Assembly (NCBI GenBank): GCA_036376135.1 | Contig: DASVAW010000078.1 | Span: 1-38,865, forward strand | Direction of reading: 5' to 3' | DNA length: 38,865 bases | Source: Candidatus Polarisedimenticolaceae bacterium | GTDB lineage: Bacteria > Acidobacteriota > Polarisedimenticolia > Polarisedimenticolales > DASRJG01 | Shown: positions 15,783 through 23,446 of the stretch, piece by piece | How the letters are laid out: each line of letters begins with the position of its first letter | Numbering within the stretch: the stretch's first letter is position 1 | The notes under the pieces: model-generated | Databases searched by the model: none | Told to the model about the DNA's origin: nothing | The model's input: only the letters and a program-made list of their open reading frames with translations | Translations under genes and position numbers: made by a program

Positions 15783-16643
15783 GTGAAGCTCCCCCCGGCC
15801 CTGGCCTTCTCCCTCCTGGCCCTTCTCCCGGCCGTCGCCGCGACCGCGGCCGAGCCCGATCCGGAGCGGGTCGTGATCGACGCGCTCGCCGCCGTCGGCA
15901 CGAACATCCCCGCCCAGGCCGAGGCGCTTGCCAAGCTGGCGTGGTACGACCCCTCGGTCCCCCCGCCGGTCCGCGCCCGCGCCCGCCAGGAGCTCGTCGC
16001 CTTCGGCGCGGCCTCCATGGATGCGCTGTACCGCGCCGCCGAGACCGTGCCCCCGAAGGACCTCGCGGCCGTCGTCGAGACGCTCGTCGCGGCGCGCGTG
16101 GCCGTTCCGGGGCAGGACCCCGGCTCGTACGTGCCGGCGCTCGACGCCGCCCTCTGGCGCGGGGACCGGCTCGCTCGCGAGCGGGCCATCCCGGTCCTCG
16201 CCGTGCGCCGCTCGCGGATGAGTGTCCTCCCCATGATCGACGCCGCGATCGAGGATCCGGCGCTCCTCCCGATCGTGGTCGACGCCCTCGGCGAGATCGG
16301 CGACGACCGCGCGCGCTTCTTCCTCGATCGCGTGTTCCACGAGCGGCGCCCGGGGGTCTCCGATCAGGCCGCGGTCGCGCTCGCGCGCATCGGGAACCAG
16401 GCGCTCGAGCCGCTGCGCGACGCACTGCGCGAGCCGGATCGCGGAGTCCGCCTCGCCGCGATCCGCGCGCTGCTCCCCGTCGCGGGCGAGAGCGAGCTGA
16501 CGTCCTTCTACGACTGGATCGCGGCGCACCCCGACGACGACCCGTCGCTGCTCAAGTCGGTCCGCGACGCGTGCGCGAGGATCGAGGGCTGGATCGAGAT
16601 GCGCAACGCCGCCGAGGCCGCGAGCAGCCCGAAGGGCCCCTGA
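15783..16643 (+). CDS. Secreted HEAT-repeat protein
   Basis: 286 residues from GTG 15783, preceded by AGAGGA. Residues 1-22 are a signal peptide (LPPALAFSLLALLPAVAATA then Ala-Glu), so the protein is probably periplasmic. The rest is alpha-helical with HEAT-like repeats: IPVLAVRRSRMSVLPMIDAA, LPIVVDALGEIGDDRARFFL, SDQAAVALARIGNQALEPLR, VRLAAIRALLPVAGESE. These solenoids act as protein-binding scaffolds. No enzymatic motif is visible and no partner is evident nearby. The gene ends 4 nt from the end of the convergent lysine operon, with no terminator between them. Confidence 0.8.
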   Translation: MKLPPALAFSLLALLPAVAATAAEPDPERVVIDALAAVGTNIPAQAEALAKLAWYDPSVPPPVRARARQELVAFGAASMDALYRAAETVPPKDLAAVVETLVAARVAVPGQDPGSYVPALDAALWRGDRLARERAIPVLAVRRSRMSVLPMIDAAIEDPALLPIVVDALGEIGDDRARFFLDRVFHERRPGVSDQAAVALARIGNQALEPLRDALREPDRGVRLAAIRALLPVAGESELTSFYDWIAAHPDDDPSLLKSVRDACARIEGWIEMRNAAEAASSPKGP

Positions 16644-16647
16644 AGGT

Positions 16648-17781
16648 TCAGCCGCGGAGCATTTCGCCCAGCGCGCGGACGCCCGTCACGATGTCCGCGT
16701 CGGAGGCGGCGTAGGAGATCCGCAGCCAGCCGCGGGCGTTCGAGCCGAACGCCTCTCCCGGGATCGTGACGACCTTGCGGGATTCGAGCAGGCGCATCGC
16801 GATCGGCGTCGCGTCCCCGAATGCCGAGACGTCGACGAAGAAGTAGAACGCGCCGTCGGGCATCGCGAAGCGGAGTCCCTCGATCCTGGACAGCTCCTCC
16901 GCCATCAACGCGCGGCGACGACGGAAGACCTCGAGATAGGCGCTCCGCTCCGCCTGGTGTGCTCCCGAGAACGCCGCGAGCGCCGCCGCCTGCGACACGC
17001 TCGACGCGCACGTCACCATGTACTGGTGCGCCGCGATCACGCGGGCGATGAACGCGTCCGCCCCGCAGGCCCACCCCACGCGCCAGCCGGTCATGCTCAG
17101 GTCCTTGGACAGCCCCGAGATCACGACGCCGCCGTCGGGGGAGAAGGCGCGGATCGACGGCGCCGGGCCGTCGTAGGCGAACCCCGCGTAGATCTCGTCC
17201 GAGATCCACGCCACGCCTCGCGCACGGAGCCCCTCCGCGAGTCGCGCCAGGTCCTCGGCGCGGTCGATCGCGCCGGTCGGGTTGGACGGGGAGCACAGGA
17301 TCACCGCGCGCGTCCGCGGCGTGATGCGGGACAGGACGTCGTCGGGATCGACCCGGAAGCCGCGCTCCGCCCGCAGGGGGAACGCGACGCCGGAGGCGCC
17401 GAGCAGTCGCGCGACCACCGGATACGCCGGGTATCCCGGATCGGGATGGAGGACCTCGTCCCCGGGGTCGCACAGCGTCATGAGGACGGCGAACATCGCC
17501 TCCTGCGAGCCGATCGTGACGACGACGTTCTCCGCCGCGGAGGCGAACGGCGCGTACCGCGCCGCGATCGCCGCGCGGAGCGCCGGATCCCCCGCCGTCG
17601 AGGTGTAGGCGGTTCTCCCCTTGCGGATCCCCTCGATTCCGGCTTCGCAGATCCGCGGCGGCGTCGGAAGGTCGGGCTGGCCGAGTCCGAGGTTGATCGC
17701 CCCCTTCGGTGCCGCGTCGAAGATCCGCCGGATCAGGGTGCGATCGATCCCCTCCATCCGACGTCCGGCGCGGAGGATCAT
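16648..17781 (-). CDS. Class I/II PLP aminotransferase, last gene of the lysine operon (possible DapC role)
   Basis: 377 residues from ATG 17781, which overlaps the dapD stop by 4 nt. Fold-type I aminotransferase: INLGLGQPDLPTPP at the N-terminus, GSQEAMFAVLMTLCDPGDEV, substrate loop CSPSNPTGAI, SDEIYAGFAYDG, the PLP-binding lysine in ISGLSKDLSMTGWRVGW, and the C-terminal Arg in WLRISYA. Such enzymes are usually labelled aspartate or aromatic aminotransferases. Being the sixth gene of a DAP operon directly after dapD, it is the best candidate for N-succinyl-LL-2,6-diaminoketopimelate aminotransferase (DapC), the step following DapD; this is inference from context. dapE, dapF and lysA are not in the window. 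Confidence 0.9.
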   Translation of the reverse strand: MILRAGRRMEGIDRTLIRRIFDAAPKGAINLGLGQPDLPTPPRICEAGIEGIRKGRTAYTSTAGDPALRAAIAARYAPFASAAENVVVTIGSQEAMFAVLMTLCDPGDEVLHPDPGYPAYPVVARLLGASGVAFPLRAERGFRVDPDDVLSRITPRTRAVILCSPSNPTGAIDRAEDLARLAEGLRARGVAWISDEIYAGFAYDGPAPSIRAFSPDGGVVISGLSKDLSMTGWRVGWACGADAFIARVIAAHQYMVTCASSVSQAAALAAFSGAHQAERSAYLEVFRRRRALMAEELSRIEGLRFAMPDGAFYFFVDVSAFGDATPIAMRLLESRKVVTIPGEAFGSNARGWLRISYAASDADIVTGVRALGEMLRG

Positions 17782-18617
17782 CGCAGCGCCTGCTCGAGGG
17801 CCGAGGCCGCGTCGGTCCCCTCGTCGCGGTACTTGACGATCACCGGGGTCTGGAGCGACAGGCCGTGCCGCGCGGCGAAGGCTCCGGAGAGCGAACGCGC
17901 GCCGGGGACGACGACGGCCCCGGCGGGGATCGTCAGCGGCTCCGTCTCGGTCGCGCGGTGGATCTCCTCCCGGACGAGGTCGTAGACGGGAACCGACCGC
18001 GCGAGGACCACGCCCGCGGCGAGCACCGCTCCCGCGCCCACGCGGGTTCCCTCGTAGACCCCGCAGCCTCCGCCCACGAAGACCCCGTCCTCGAGCACCA
18101 CGGGGATCGCGCCCACCGGTTCCAGGACGCCGCCGACCTGCGCCGCCGCGGAGAGGTGGACGCGCGAGCCGACCTGGGCGCACGAGCCGACGAGGGCGTG
18201 GCTGTCCACCATCGTGCCCTCGCCGACGAAGGCGCCGACGTTCACGTACGCGGGAGGCATCACGACGACCCCTTCCGCGAGGAAGGCGCCGCGACGGACG
18301 GTCGTTCCGCCGGGCACGACCCTCACGTTCCGCCCGGAGAGCGCCGGATCCCACGTCGGAAAGGTGTCGCGGTCGCGGAAGTGGAACGCGGCCCCTCCGT
18401 CGACCGGAACGTTGGTCCCGATGCGGAAGGCGAGCAGGATGCCGCGCTTCACCCAGGCGTTCACCGTCCAGCCGCTCCCCGAAGGCTGCGCGGCACGCAC
18501 CCGTCCCGCCTCCAGCGCGTCGAGCAGCGCGCGCACCGCCGGGAGCGCCTCCTCGCGCGACGGCGACGGGGAAGCCGCGAGCCGCTCGATCGTCGCTTCG
18601 AGCTCGGCGAGCGTCAA
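17778..18617 (-). CDS. dapD: Tetrahydrodipicolinate N-succinyltransferase
   Basis: 279 residues. The only start that matches family length (E. coli 274) is TTG 18617, overlapping the dapA stop TGA in TTGA; no ATG or GTG lies nearby in frame. The enzyme transfers succinyl from succinyl-CoA to tetrahydrodipicolinate in the succinylase branch of lysine/DAP synthesis. The N-terminal helical domain (about 1-85) is followed by a left-handed beta-helix of hexapeptide repeats: VVMPPAYVNVGAFVGEGTM, VDSHALVGSCAQVGSRVHLS, VGAIPVVLEDGVFVGGGCGV. These are textbook DapD sequences. The dependence on a TTG start implies translation coupled to dapA. Confidence 0.95.
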   Translation of the reverse strand: MTLAELEATIERLAASPSPSREEALPAVRALLDALEAGRVRAAQPSGSGWTVNAWVKRGILLAFRIGTNVPVDGGAAFHFRDRDTFPTWDPALSGRNVRVVPGGTTVRRGAFLAEGVVVMPPAYVNVGAFVGEGTMVDSHALVGSCAQVGSRVHLSAAAQVGGVLEPVGAIPVVLEDGVFVGGGCGVYEGTRVGAGAVLAAGVVLARSVPVYDLVREEIHRATETEPLTIPAGAVVVPGARSLSGAFAARHGLSLQTPVIVKYRDEGTDAASALEQALR

Positions 18618-19492
18618 CGCAGTCCCGCCTTGGCCAGGGCGGCGGACAGCGTCTGCCGCGTCTTCTCGGTCGGCGGCCCCAGCGGCGCGCGCACCCGATC
18701 CGAGCAGCGACCCAGGAGGGCCATCGCCGCCTTCACCGGCACGGGATTCGACTCGACGAAGTTCGCGCGCATCAGGTCGAGCAGGCGGTAGTGAAGGGCC
18801 CGCGCCTGCGTGAAGTCGCCGCGAAGCCCCGCCTCGGCGAGCGCCGCCATCTCGGCGGGGGCCTCGTTGGACACGACGGAGATCACGCCGTCGATCCCCA
18901 GCGCGAGCGACGGCACGACGAGCGAGTCGTCCCCGGAGAGGATTGCGAACCCCTCCCGCCGCCCCGCCACGAGGTCGGCCACCTGCTCGAGGTTCGCGGC
19001 GGCCTCCTTGACCGCGACGACGCCCGGGATCTCGGCGATTCCGAAGATGAGGTCGGGCGGGAGGTTCTGCCCCGTCCGCCCCGGAACGTTGTAGGGGACG
19101 ATCGGAATGCCCGCGGCCTCCGCAACCGCGCGGTAGTGGGCGAGCATCCCGGAAGCGTTCGGCTTGTTGTAATACGGGCTCACGACGAGAAGGGCGTCCG
19201 CCCCCGCCCCGACCGCGCGCTTCGCCCCGGCGATCGTGGTCCGCGTGTCGTTGGTCCCGCACCCCGCGATCACGGGGACGCGGCGGCCGGTCTCCTCGAC
19301 CACCGTGCGGATCACGAGCGCGTGTTCGTCCGGTTCCAGCGTCGCCCCCTCGCCGGTCGTGCCGCAAGGGACGAGGCCGTGGATCCCCGACTCGATCTGC
19401 CACCGCACGAGCGCGCGAAGGGTCTCCACGTCCACCGACCCGTCCTCGCGGAACGGGGTCACGATCGCGGTCATCGCTCCTCTGAGCTTCAT
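18614..19492 (-). CDS. dapA: 4-hydroxy-tetrahydrodipicolinate synthase
   Basis: 292 residues from ATG 19492, overlapping the dapB stop by 4 nt. It condenses aspartate semialdehyde with pyruvate. TIM-barrel aldolase family: CGTTGEGATLEPDEHALVI, the catalytic tyrosine in LLVVSPYYNKP, PYNVPGRTGQNLPPDLI, and the Schiff-base lysine in VVAVKEAAANLEQVADL. ILSGDDSLVVPSLALGIDGV follows as usual. Length is normal. Lysine feedback depends on residues at the dimer interface that I did not try to judge. Position between dapB and dapD is consistent with the pathway order. Confidence 0.96.
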   Translation of the reverse strand: MKLRGAMTAIVTPFREDGSVDVETLRALVRWQIESGIHGLVPCGTTGEGATLEPDEHALVIRTVVEETGRRVPVIAGCGTNDTRTTIAGAKRAVGAGADALLVVSPYYNKPNASGMLAHYRAVAEAAGIPIVPYNVPGRTGQNLPPDLIFGIAEIPGVVAVKEAAANLEQVADLVAGRREGFAILSGDDSLVVPSLALGIDGVISVVSNEAPAEMAALAEAGLRGDFTQARALHYRLLDLMRANFVESNPVPVKAAMALLGRCSDRVRAPLGPPTEKTRQTLSAALAKAGLR

Positions 19493-20175
19493 CGCCCGCC
19501 TCCCTTCACCAGATCCGCAAGGACCTCCTCGAATCCGTGCAACCCGGACTTGCCCCGAGCCCATTCCGCCGCCAGGACCGCCCCGGCCGCGAACCCCGCG
19601 CGCCCGCGCGCCCGGTGCGTCAGGACGATCGCGTCGTGTTCGCCGTCGAAGCCCACCTCGTGGTGTCCCGGCTCGAACCCCGCGCGTGCCGCCGCGACCG
19701 AGGTCCGGCGTCCGCCGAAGGCGTCGACGACGCCGGCGAGCTTCTTCGCCGTGCCGCTGGGTGCGTCGAGTTTCTGGCGGTGGTGGGTCTCGAACAGCCA
19801 CGGGTCGTACAGCCCCGTCCCGGAGAGCCTCCGCGCCGCCTCGGCGACGATCTCGAAGAACAGGTTCACGCCGATCGAGAAGTTCGGCGCCACGACCGCC
19901 GCCCTCCCCGCCTCGCGCGCGATCGCGTCGATCCCCGCCCCTGCCGGATCCCAACCGGTCGTGCCGCAGACCACGTGTTGCCCCGCGCGAAGCAGGGACG
20001 TCACGTTCGACCCGGCGGCGGAAGGCTCGGTGAACTCGAAGGCCACTTCGGCGCCGCGCGCCCCTTCGAGCGCGTCGCCGCGATCGAGCGTGGCGACGAC
20101 GAGGTGCCCCCGCGCCTGCGCCGCCTTCGCGATCTCGACCCCCATCTTGCCGTGACCGACGATGGCGACCTTCAT
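19489..20175 (-). CDS. dapB: 4-hydroxy-tetrahydrodipicolinate reductase
   Basis: 228 residues from ATG 20175, overlapping the lysC stop by 4 nt; slightly shorter than the usual 240-270. It reduces the DapA product with NAD(P)H. N-terminal dinucleotide-binding motif VAIVGHGKMGVEIAKAA, then EFTEPSAA, CGTTGWDPA, APNFSIGVNLFFEIV, and the catalytic/substrate-binding block ETHHRQKLDAPSGTAKKLA. The C-terminal half contains RAGFEPGHHEVGFDGEHD. The family signature is complete, so the small size appears to come from shortened N-terminal loops and not from truncation. Confidence 0.95.
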   Translation of the reverse strand: MKVAIVGHGKMGVEIAKAAQARGHLVVATLDRGDALEGARGAEVAFEFTEPSAAGSNVTSLLRAGQHVVCGTTGWDPAGAGIDAIAREAGRAAVVAPNFSIGVNLFFEIVAEAARRLSGTGLYDPWLFETHHRQKLDAPSGTAKKLAGVVDAFGGRRTSVAAARAGFEPGHHEVGFDGEHDAIVLTHRARGRAGFAAGAVLAAEWARGKSGLHGFEEVLADLVKGGGR

Positions 20176-21536
20176 CCCCCGCCCCCCTCGAAGAAGGTCC
20201 GGTGCAGCGAGCGCACGACGTCGGCGAGCCGCGTTTCGGCGACGAGGGCCGAGACGCTCGTCCCCGAGCCGCCGAGCGAGACGAGCGCCGGATCGTGCTC
20301 GGCGAGCGCGGCGAGCACGCGGCCCCGGATCCGACCGTCTGTGGCGAGCCCCGAGCCGACGATGCAGACGATCCCCTGCTCCGGGTGGATCTCCACCTCG
20401 ACCCCGTCCCCCGCGCGCGTCGCGAGACGCTTCGCGTCGAGCCGCCCGGCCACCGCGGCCGCCACGCCGACCTCGGACGAGACCACGAGGTCGGGAACGA
20501 CCCCTTCGGCCTCGAGCGCCGCGAGCGCCTGGGGCAGGAACCCCGCGTCGATGCGCATCCGCCGCGACCGGAGCCGAACCAGCGTCGCCCCGCCGCGGCT
20601 GGCGACCGCGACGAGCGGGGGCGCCCCTTCCCCGGGCTCGGCGACGACGACGGTCCCCGCCCCCTGCGGCCGCAGCGAGTTCAGCACCCGCACCGGGATC
20701 CCGCGCGCCACCGCAGGCGCGATCGCCGCGGGGTGCAGGACCTTCGCCCCGTAGAACGCCAGCTCCGCCGCCTCCGCGAACGCCACGCGCGCGCACACCC
20801 GGGCCTCGGGACAGACGCGCGGATCGGCGCTGAGGATCCCGTCGACGTCGGTCCAGATCTGGATCTCCGAAGCGAGAAGGGCGGCACCCAGGACCGCTGC
20901 GGAGGTGTCGGAGCCCCCGCGCCCGAGGGTCGTCGTGTGCCCCTCGCGCGTCGCGCCGACGAACCCGCCGACGACGGGGATCTCGCCCGCGTCGAGCGCC
21001 TCCGTCACGAGCGGTCTCGCCCGCTCTCCGGTGGCCTCGACGTCGGCGGTCGCCGCACCGTGGCGGTCGTCGGTGACGACGAACTCGCGGGGATCGACCC
21101 ATCGCGAGGGGAGCCCCGACGCCCGGAACGCCGCCGCGACGATCCGGGAGGACATCAGCTCCCCGAACGCCAGGAGCGTGTCCGACGCCCTCGGCGTCCC
21201 CTCGCCCAGAAGCCGCACCGAGCGCAGGAGCTGGCGCAGATCCTCGAGCATCCCGTCCACCTGGAGGGTCAGGTCGTGACGCGCGCCCGCGGGCTCCACC
21301 GCCCCCGAGATCGCCCAGCGGTGCCGCCGGGCGAGGTCGGAGAGGAGCGGCTCGATCCCCTCGCGGTCCCCCGCCTTCGCGCACGCGACCGCCCGCGCGA
21401 GCAGGTCGGTCACCCCCGCGAGCGCGGAGACGACGACGAGCGGCCGCGACCCGGCGCGCGCCTTCACGATCGCGGCGACCCCGAGGATGCGTTCCGCATC
21501 CGCGACGGAGGTGCCGCCGAACTTGAGGACGATCAC
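20172..21536 (-). CDS. lysC: Aspartate kinase (monofunctional, with C-terminal ACT domains)
   Basis: 454 residues from GTG 21536, overlapping the asd stop in GTGA. It phosphorylates aspartate, the first step of the lysine/threonine/methionine branch. VLKFGGTSVADAERILG begins the amino-acid kinase domain; FGELMSSRIVAAAF, VGGFVGATREGHTTTLGRGG and DVDGILSADPRVCPEA are the other kinase blocks; VAFAEAAELAFYGAKVLHPA follows. Two ACT domains occupy about 300-454, with LVSLGGSGTSVSALV in the second, the usual allosteric site. Length and layout match the E. coli LysC type. No homoserine dehydrogenase fusion is present, and the operon composition suggests a lysine/DAP role. Confidence 0.95.
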   Translation of the reverse strand: MIVLKFGGTSVADAERILGVAAIVKARAGSRPLVVVSALAGVTDLLARAVACAKAGDREGIEPLLSDLARRHRWAISGAVEPAGARHDLTLQVDGMLEDLRQLLRSVRLLGEGTPRASDTLLAFGELMSSRIVAAAFRASGLPSRWVDPREFVVTDDRHGAATADVEATGERARPLVTEALDAGEIPVVGGFVGATREGHTTTLGRGGSDTSAAVLGAALLASEIQIWTDVDGILSADPRVCPEARVCARVAFAEAAELAFYGAKVLHPAAIAPAVARGIPVRVLNSLRPQGAGTVVVAEPGEGAPPLVAVASRGGATLVRLRSRRMRIDAGFLPQALAALEAEGVVPDLVVSSEVGVAAAVAGRLDAKRLATRAGDGVEVEIHPEQGIVCIVGSGLATDGRIRGRVLAALAEHDPALVSLGGSGTSVSALVAETRLADVVRSLHRTFFEGGGG

Positions 21537-22576
21537 CGGCCGCTCCGCCTCGGCACCTTTCCGAGGGAGGCGAACAGCTCGGCGTTCATGAGCGTCGCCC
21601 CCGCCGCCCCGCGCACGGTGTTGTGGGACAACACCTCGAAGCGCAGCGAGAAGACCGGGCAGCGGCGCACGCGACCGACGACGGCGCTCATCCCGCCGCC
21701 GGTGTCGCGATCGAGGCGCGGCTGGGGCCGGTCCACTTCGGAGCGCACGACGATCGGCCGTTCGGGGGACGACGGCAGTCCGCGATCGGCGACGTCCCCG
21801 CGGAACGAGGCGAACGCCGCGACCGCCTGCTCGGGCGTCGCGTCGCGCTCCAGCTCGACCGACACCGCCTCGAGGTGCCCGTCGATCGTCGCCACGCGGT
21901 GGCAATGCGCGGAGACGAGAATCGGCGCCCCGAGCATCTTCCCGATCTCGGATTCGAGCTTCTCCTCCTCCCCGCCGATGTAGGGCACGACGTTGTCGAC
22001 GACGTCGAGCCCGCGCGGACCGTCAAGGCCGGCCCCGGAGAGCGCCTGCATCGTCGAGACGATCACGCGCTTCACGCCGAACTCCCGATGGAGCGGCGCC
22101 AGCGCCAGCACGAGCCCCGTCGCCGAGCAGTTGGGGTTGGTCGCGAGGAAGCCGGGCCAGCCGGTTCGCCTGCGCTGGGCATCGACGAGCGACGCGTGCG
22201 CGGCGTTGACCTCGGGGACGAGCAACGGGACGTCGGGGGTCATGCGAAACGCCGACGCGTTGCTCAGGACCGCGATCCCGTGGGCGGCGAGAGCCGGCTC
22301 GACCTCCTTCGCCGTCGCGGCGTCGAGCCCGGAGAGGACGACGTCGCACCCGTCGAGGTCGCCGGGGACGCATCTCCCGACGCGAAGCCCGGCGACCGCG
22401 GAGGGCATGGGCGTCGGCAGACGCCAGGTCGTCGCTTCGGCGTAGGTCTTGCCGGCGGACCGCTCGCTCGCCGCAACCGCGACGAGGTCGAACCAGGGAT
22501 GCCCTTCCAGGCGCTGGACGAGGCGCTGGCCCACGAGCCCCGTCGCCCCCACGATGCCGACTCGGTAACGTTCCAT
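21533..22576 (-). CDS. asd: Aspartate-semialdehyde dehydrogenase, archaeal/fungal type
   Basis: 347 residues from ATG 22576; the frame extends further upstream without homology. It reduces aspartyl phosphate to aspartate semialdehyde. NADP-binding motif VGIVGATGLVGQRLVQRLE; catalytic cysteine in ATNPNCSATGLVLALAP; the segment DNVVPYIGGEEEKLESEIGK and the His in SAHCHRVATIDGHLEAV mark the archaeal/fungal-type Asd branch rather than the E. coli or common bacterial branches. It is the first gene of the six-gene operon. GATAAT ends only 6 nt before the ATG and there is no Shine-Dalgarno sequence, so the operon mRNA is probably leaderless. Confidence 0.95.
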   Translation of the reverse strand: MERYRVGIVGATGLVGQRLVQRLEGHPWFDLVAVAASERSAGKTYAEATTWRLPTPMPSAVAGLRVGRCVPGDLDGCDVVLSGLDAATAKEVEPALAAHGIAVLSNASAFRMTPDVPLLVPEVNAAHASLVDAQRRRTGWPGFLATNPNCSATGLVLALAPLHREFGVKRVIVSTMQALSGAGLDGPRGLDVVDNVVPYIGGEEEKLESEIGKMLGAPILVSAHCHRVATIDGHLEAVSVELERDATPEQAVAAFASFRGDVADRGLPSSPERPIVVRSEVDRPQPRLDRDTGGGMSAVVGRVRRCPVFSLRFEVLSHNTVRGAAGATLMNAELFASLGKVPRRSGR

Positions 22577-22582
22577 GCGGGC

Positions 22583-22588
22583 ATTATC
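22583..22588 (-). promoter_or_regulatory. Putative -10 box of the lysine operon
   Basis: GATAAT on the minus strand, 6 nt before asd ATG 22576. No convincing -35 sits at 16-18 nt. The spacing places the transcription start at the start codon. There is no room for a lysine riboswitch: the whole divergent gap is 63 nt. Confidence 0.5.
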
Positions 22589-22609
22589 GCCGCACCCGCA
22601 AGCTCGGCG

Positions 22610-22615
22610 TACACT
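22610..22615 (+). promoter_or_regulatory. Putative -10 box for the small Cys-rich gene and gph
   Basis: TACACT at 22610-22615, about 25 nt before ATG 22640, in the same gap as the divergent asd promoter. The same local pattern (a TAnnnT box followed by a short C/G-rich leader and a Shine-Dalgarno sequence) precedes the genes at 15783, 25508 and 31787. Confidence 0.42.
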
Positions 22616-22639
22616 TCCGGCTCGGTTCCGGAGGCCCCC

Positions 22640-22804
22640 ATGACGGACGACTTCTTCTGCTTGCGATTCGCGGTCTGGTACCCCTCGTTCGACTGCGCGT
22701 TCCGGACGAAGTTCCAGACCTGTCCGAGCTGCTCCAACTGCGATCAGGGGCGCTTCAACCTGAAGCGCCACGCGGCGGTGCTCCCGCGTGAAAGGGGCTG
22801 GTGA
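22640..22804 (+). CDS. Small cysteine-rich protein (54 aa), family not recognised
   Basis: 54 residues from ATG 22640, preceded by GGAGG (22630-22634) and a TACACT box. The chain begins MTDDFFCLRFAVWYPSFDC and continues with FQTCPSCSNCDQGRFNLKRH. Five cysteines occur, of which CPSC and SNC give a CxxCxxC cluster like a metal-binding knuckle; aromatic residues are abundant and there is no signal peptide. The stop TGA overlaps the gph GTG start by 4 nt (GTGA), so the two are translationally coupled. Composition, promoter, ribosome-binding site and coupling argue for a real gene despite its size. Zinc or iron-sulfur binding is inference; the function is unknown. Confidence 0.75.
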   Translation: MTDDFFCLRFAVWYPSFDCAFRTKFQTCPSCSNCDQGRFNLKRHAAVLPRERGW

Positions 22805-23439
22805 AGGTTCGCGGCATCGTCTTCGACCTCGACGGCACGCTCGTCGATTCGTTCGAGGCGATCGCCCGCTCGGTCAACGCCGCGCGAGCCGGCCTGAGCC
22901 TTCCCCCCCTCCCGAAGGCGGAGATCACGAAACACGTCGGTCGCGGACTGCACCTTCTCCTCGGCGACCTCGTCGGCCCCGATCTCGCCGATCGCGCCGT
23001 CGTCCTCTATCGCGAGGACCACGCGCGCACCTACCTCGGTCACACGAAACCCCTTCCCGGCGCCCTCGAGACGGTGCGGCGTCTCCACGAAGCCGGCATC
23101 CGGATGTCGGTCGCGAGCAACAAGCTCTCGACCTTCAGCCGCGGCATCCTCGACCACCTCGGGTTCGGGCCGTACCTCACCACCGTCGAAGGCCCCGACA
23201 CGGCGGGAGCGACGAAGCCGGATCCCGCGATGATCGGGCGCTGCCTGTCCGCGATGGGCGTCGAGGCGCCGGAGGCGATCTACGTCGGCGACATGCCGCT
23301 CGACGTCGAGAGCGCGCGGCGGGCCGGGGTGGCGGTCGTGCTGGTGGCGACGGGAGCGGTGGCGGCGGAAGTGCTCGAGGCGACCGGGGCCGAAGTGGCC
23401 GCGGACCTCGGCACGTTCGCCCGACGGGTGACACGCTAG
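22801..23439 (+). CDS. gph: HAD-superfamily phosphatase, phosphoglycolate phosphatase-like
   Basis: 212 residues from GTG 22801, overlapping the small upstream gene. HAD motifs: FDLDGTLVDSFEAIARS (nucleophile and acid/base Asp), VASNKLSTFSRGIL (motif II Ser), the conserved Lys in GATKPDPAM, and YVGDMPLDVESARRAGV (motif IV). A helical cap of C1 type lies between motifs I and II. The closest described group is Gph, which removes 2-phosphoglycolate formed in DNA repair; related nucleotide or sugar phosphatases look the same at this level. It converges with the PDZ gene, with only 7 nt between stops. Confidence 0.88.
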   Translation: MKVRGIVFDLDGTLVDSFEAIARSVNAARAGLSLPPLPKAEITKHVGRGLHLLLGDLVGPDLADRAVVLYREDHARTYLGHTKPLPGALETVRRLHEAGIRMSVASNKLSTFSRGILDHLGFGPYLTTVEGPDTAGATKPDPAMIGRCLSAMGVEAPEAIYVGDMPLDVESARRAGVAVVLVATGAVAAEVLEATGAEVAADLGTFARRVTR

Positions 23440-23446
23440 GTCCGCC

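Noticed and set aside
22577-22639. A lysine riboswitch in front of the lysine operon
   Set aside because: Only 63 nt lie between the divergent starts and the -10 box is 6 nt before asd; a lysine riboswitch needs about 170 nt.
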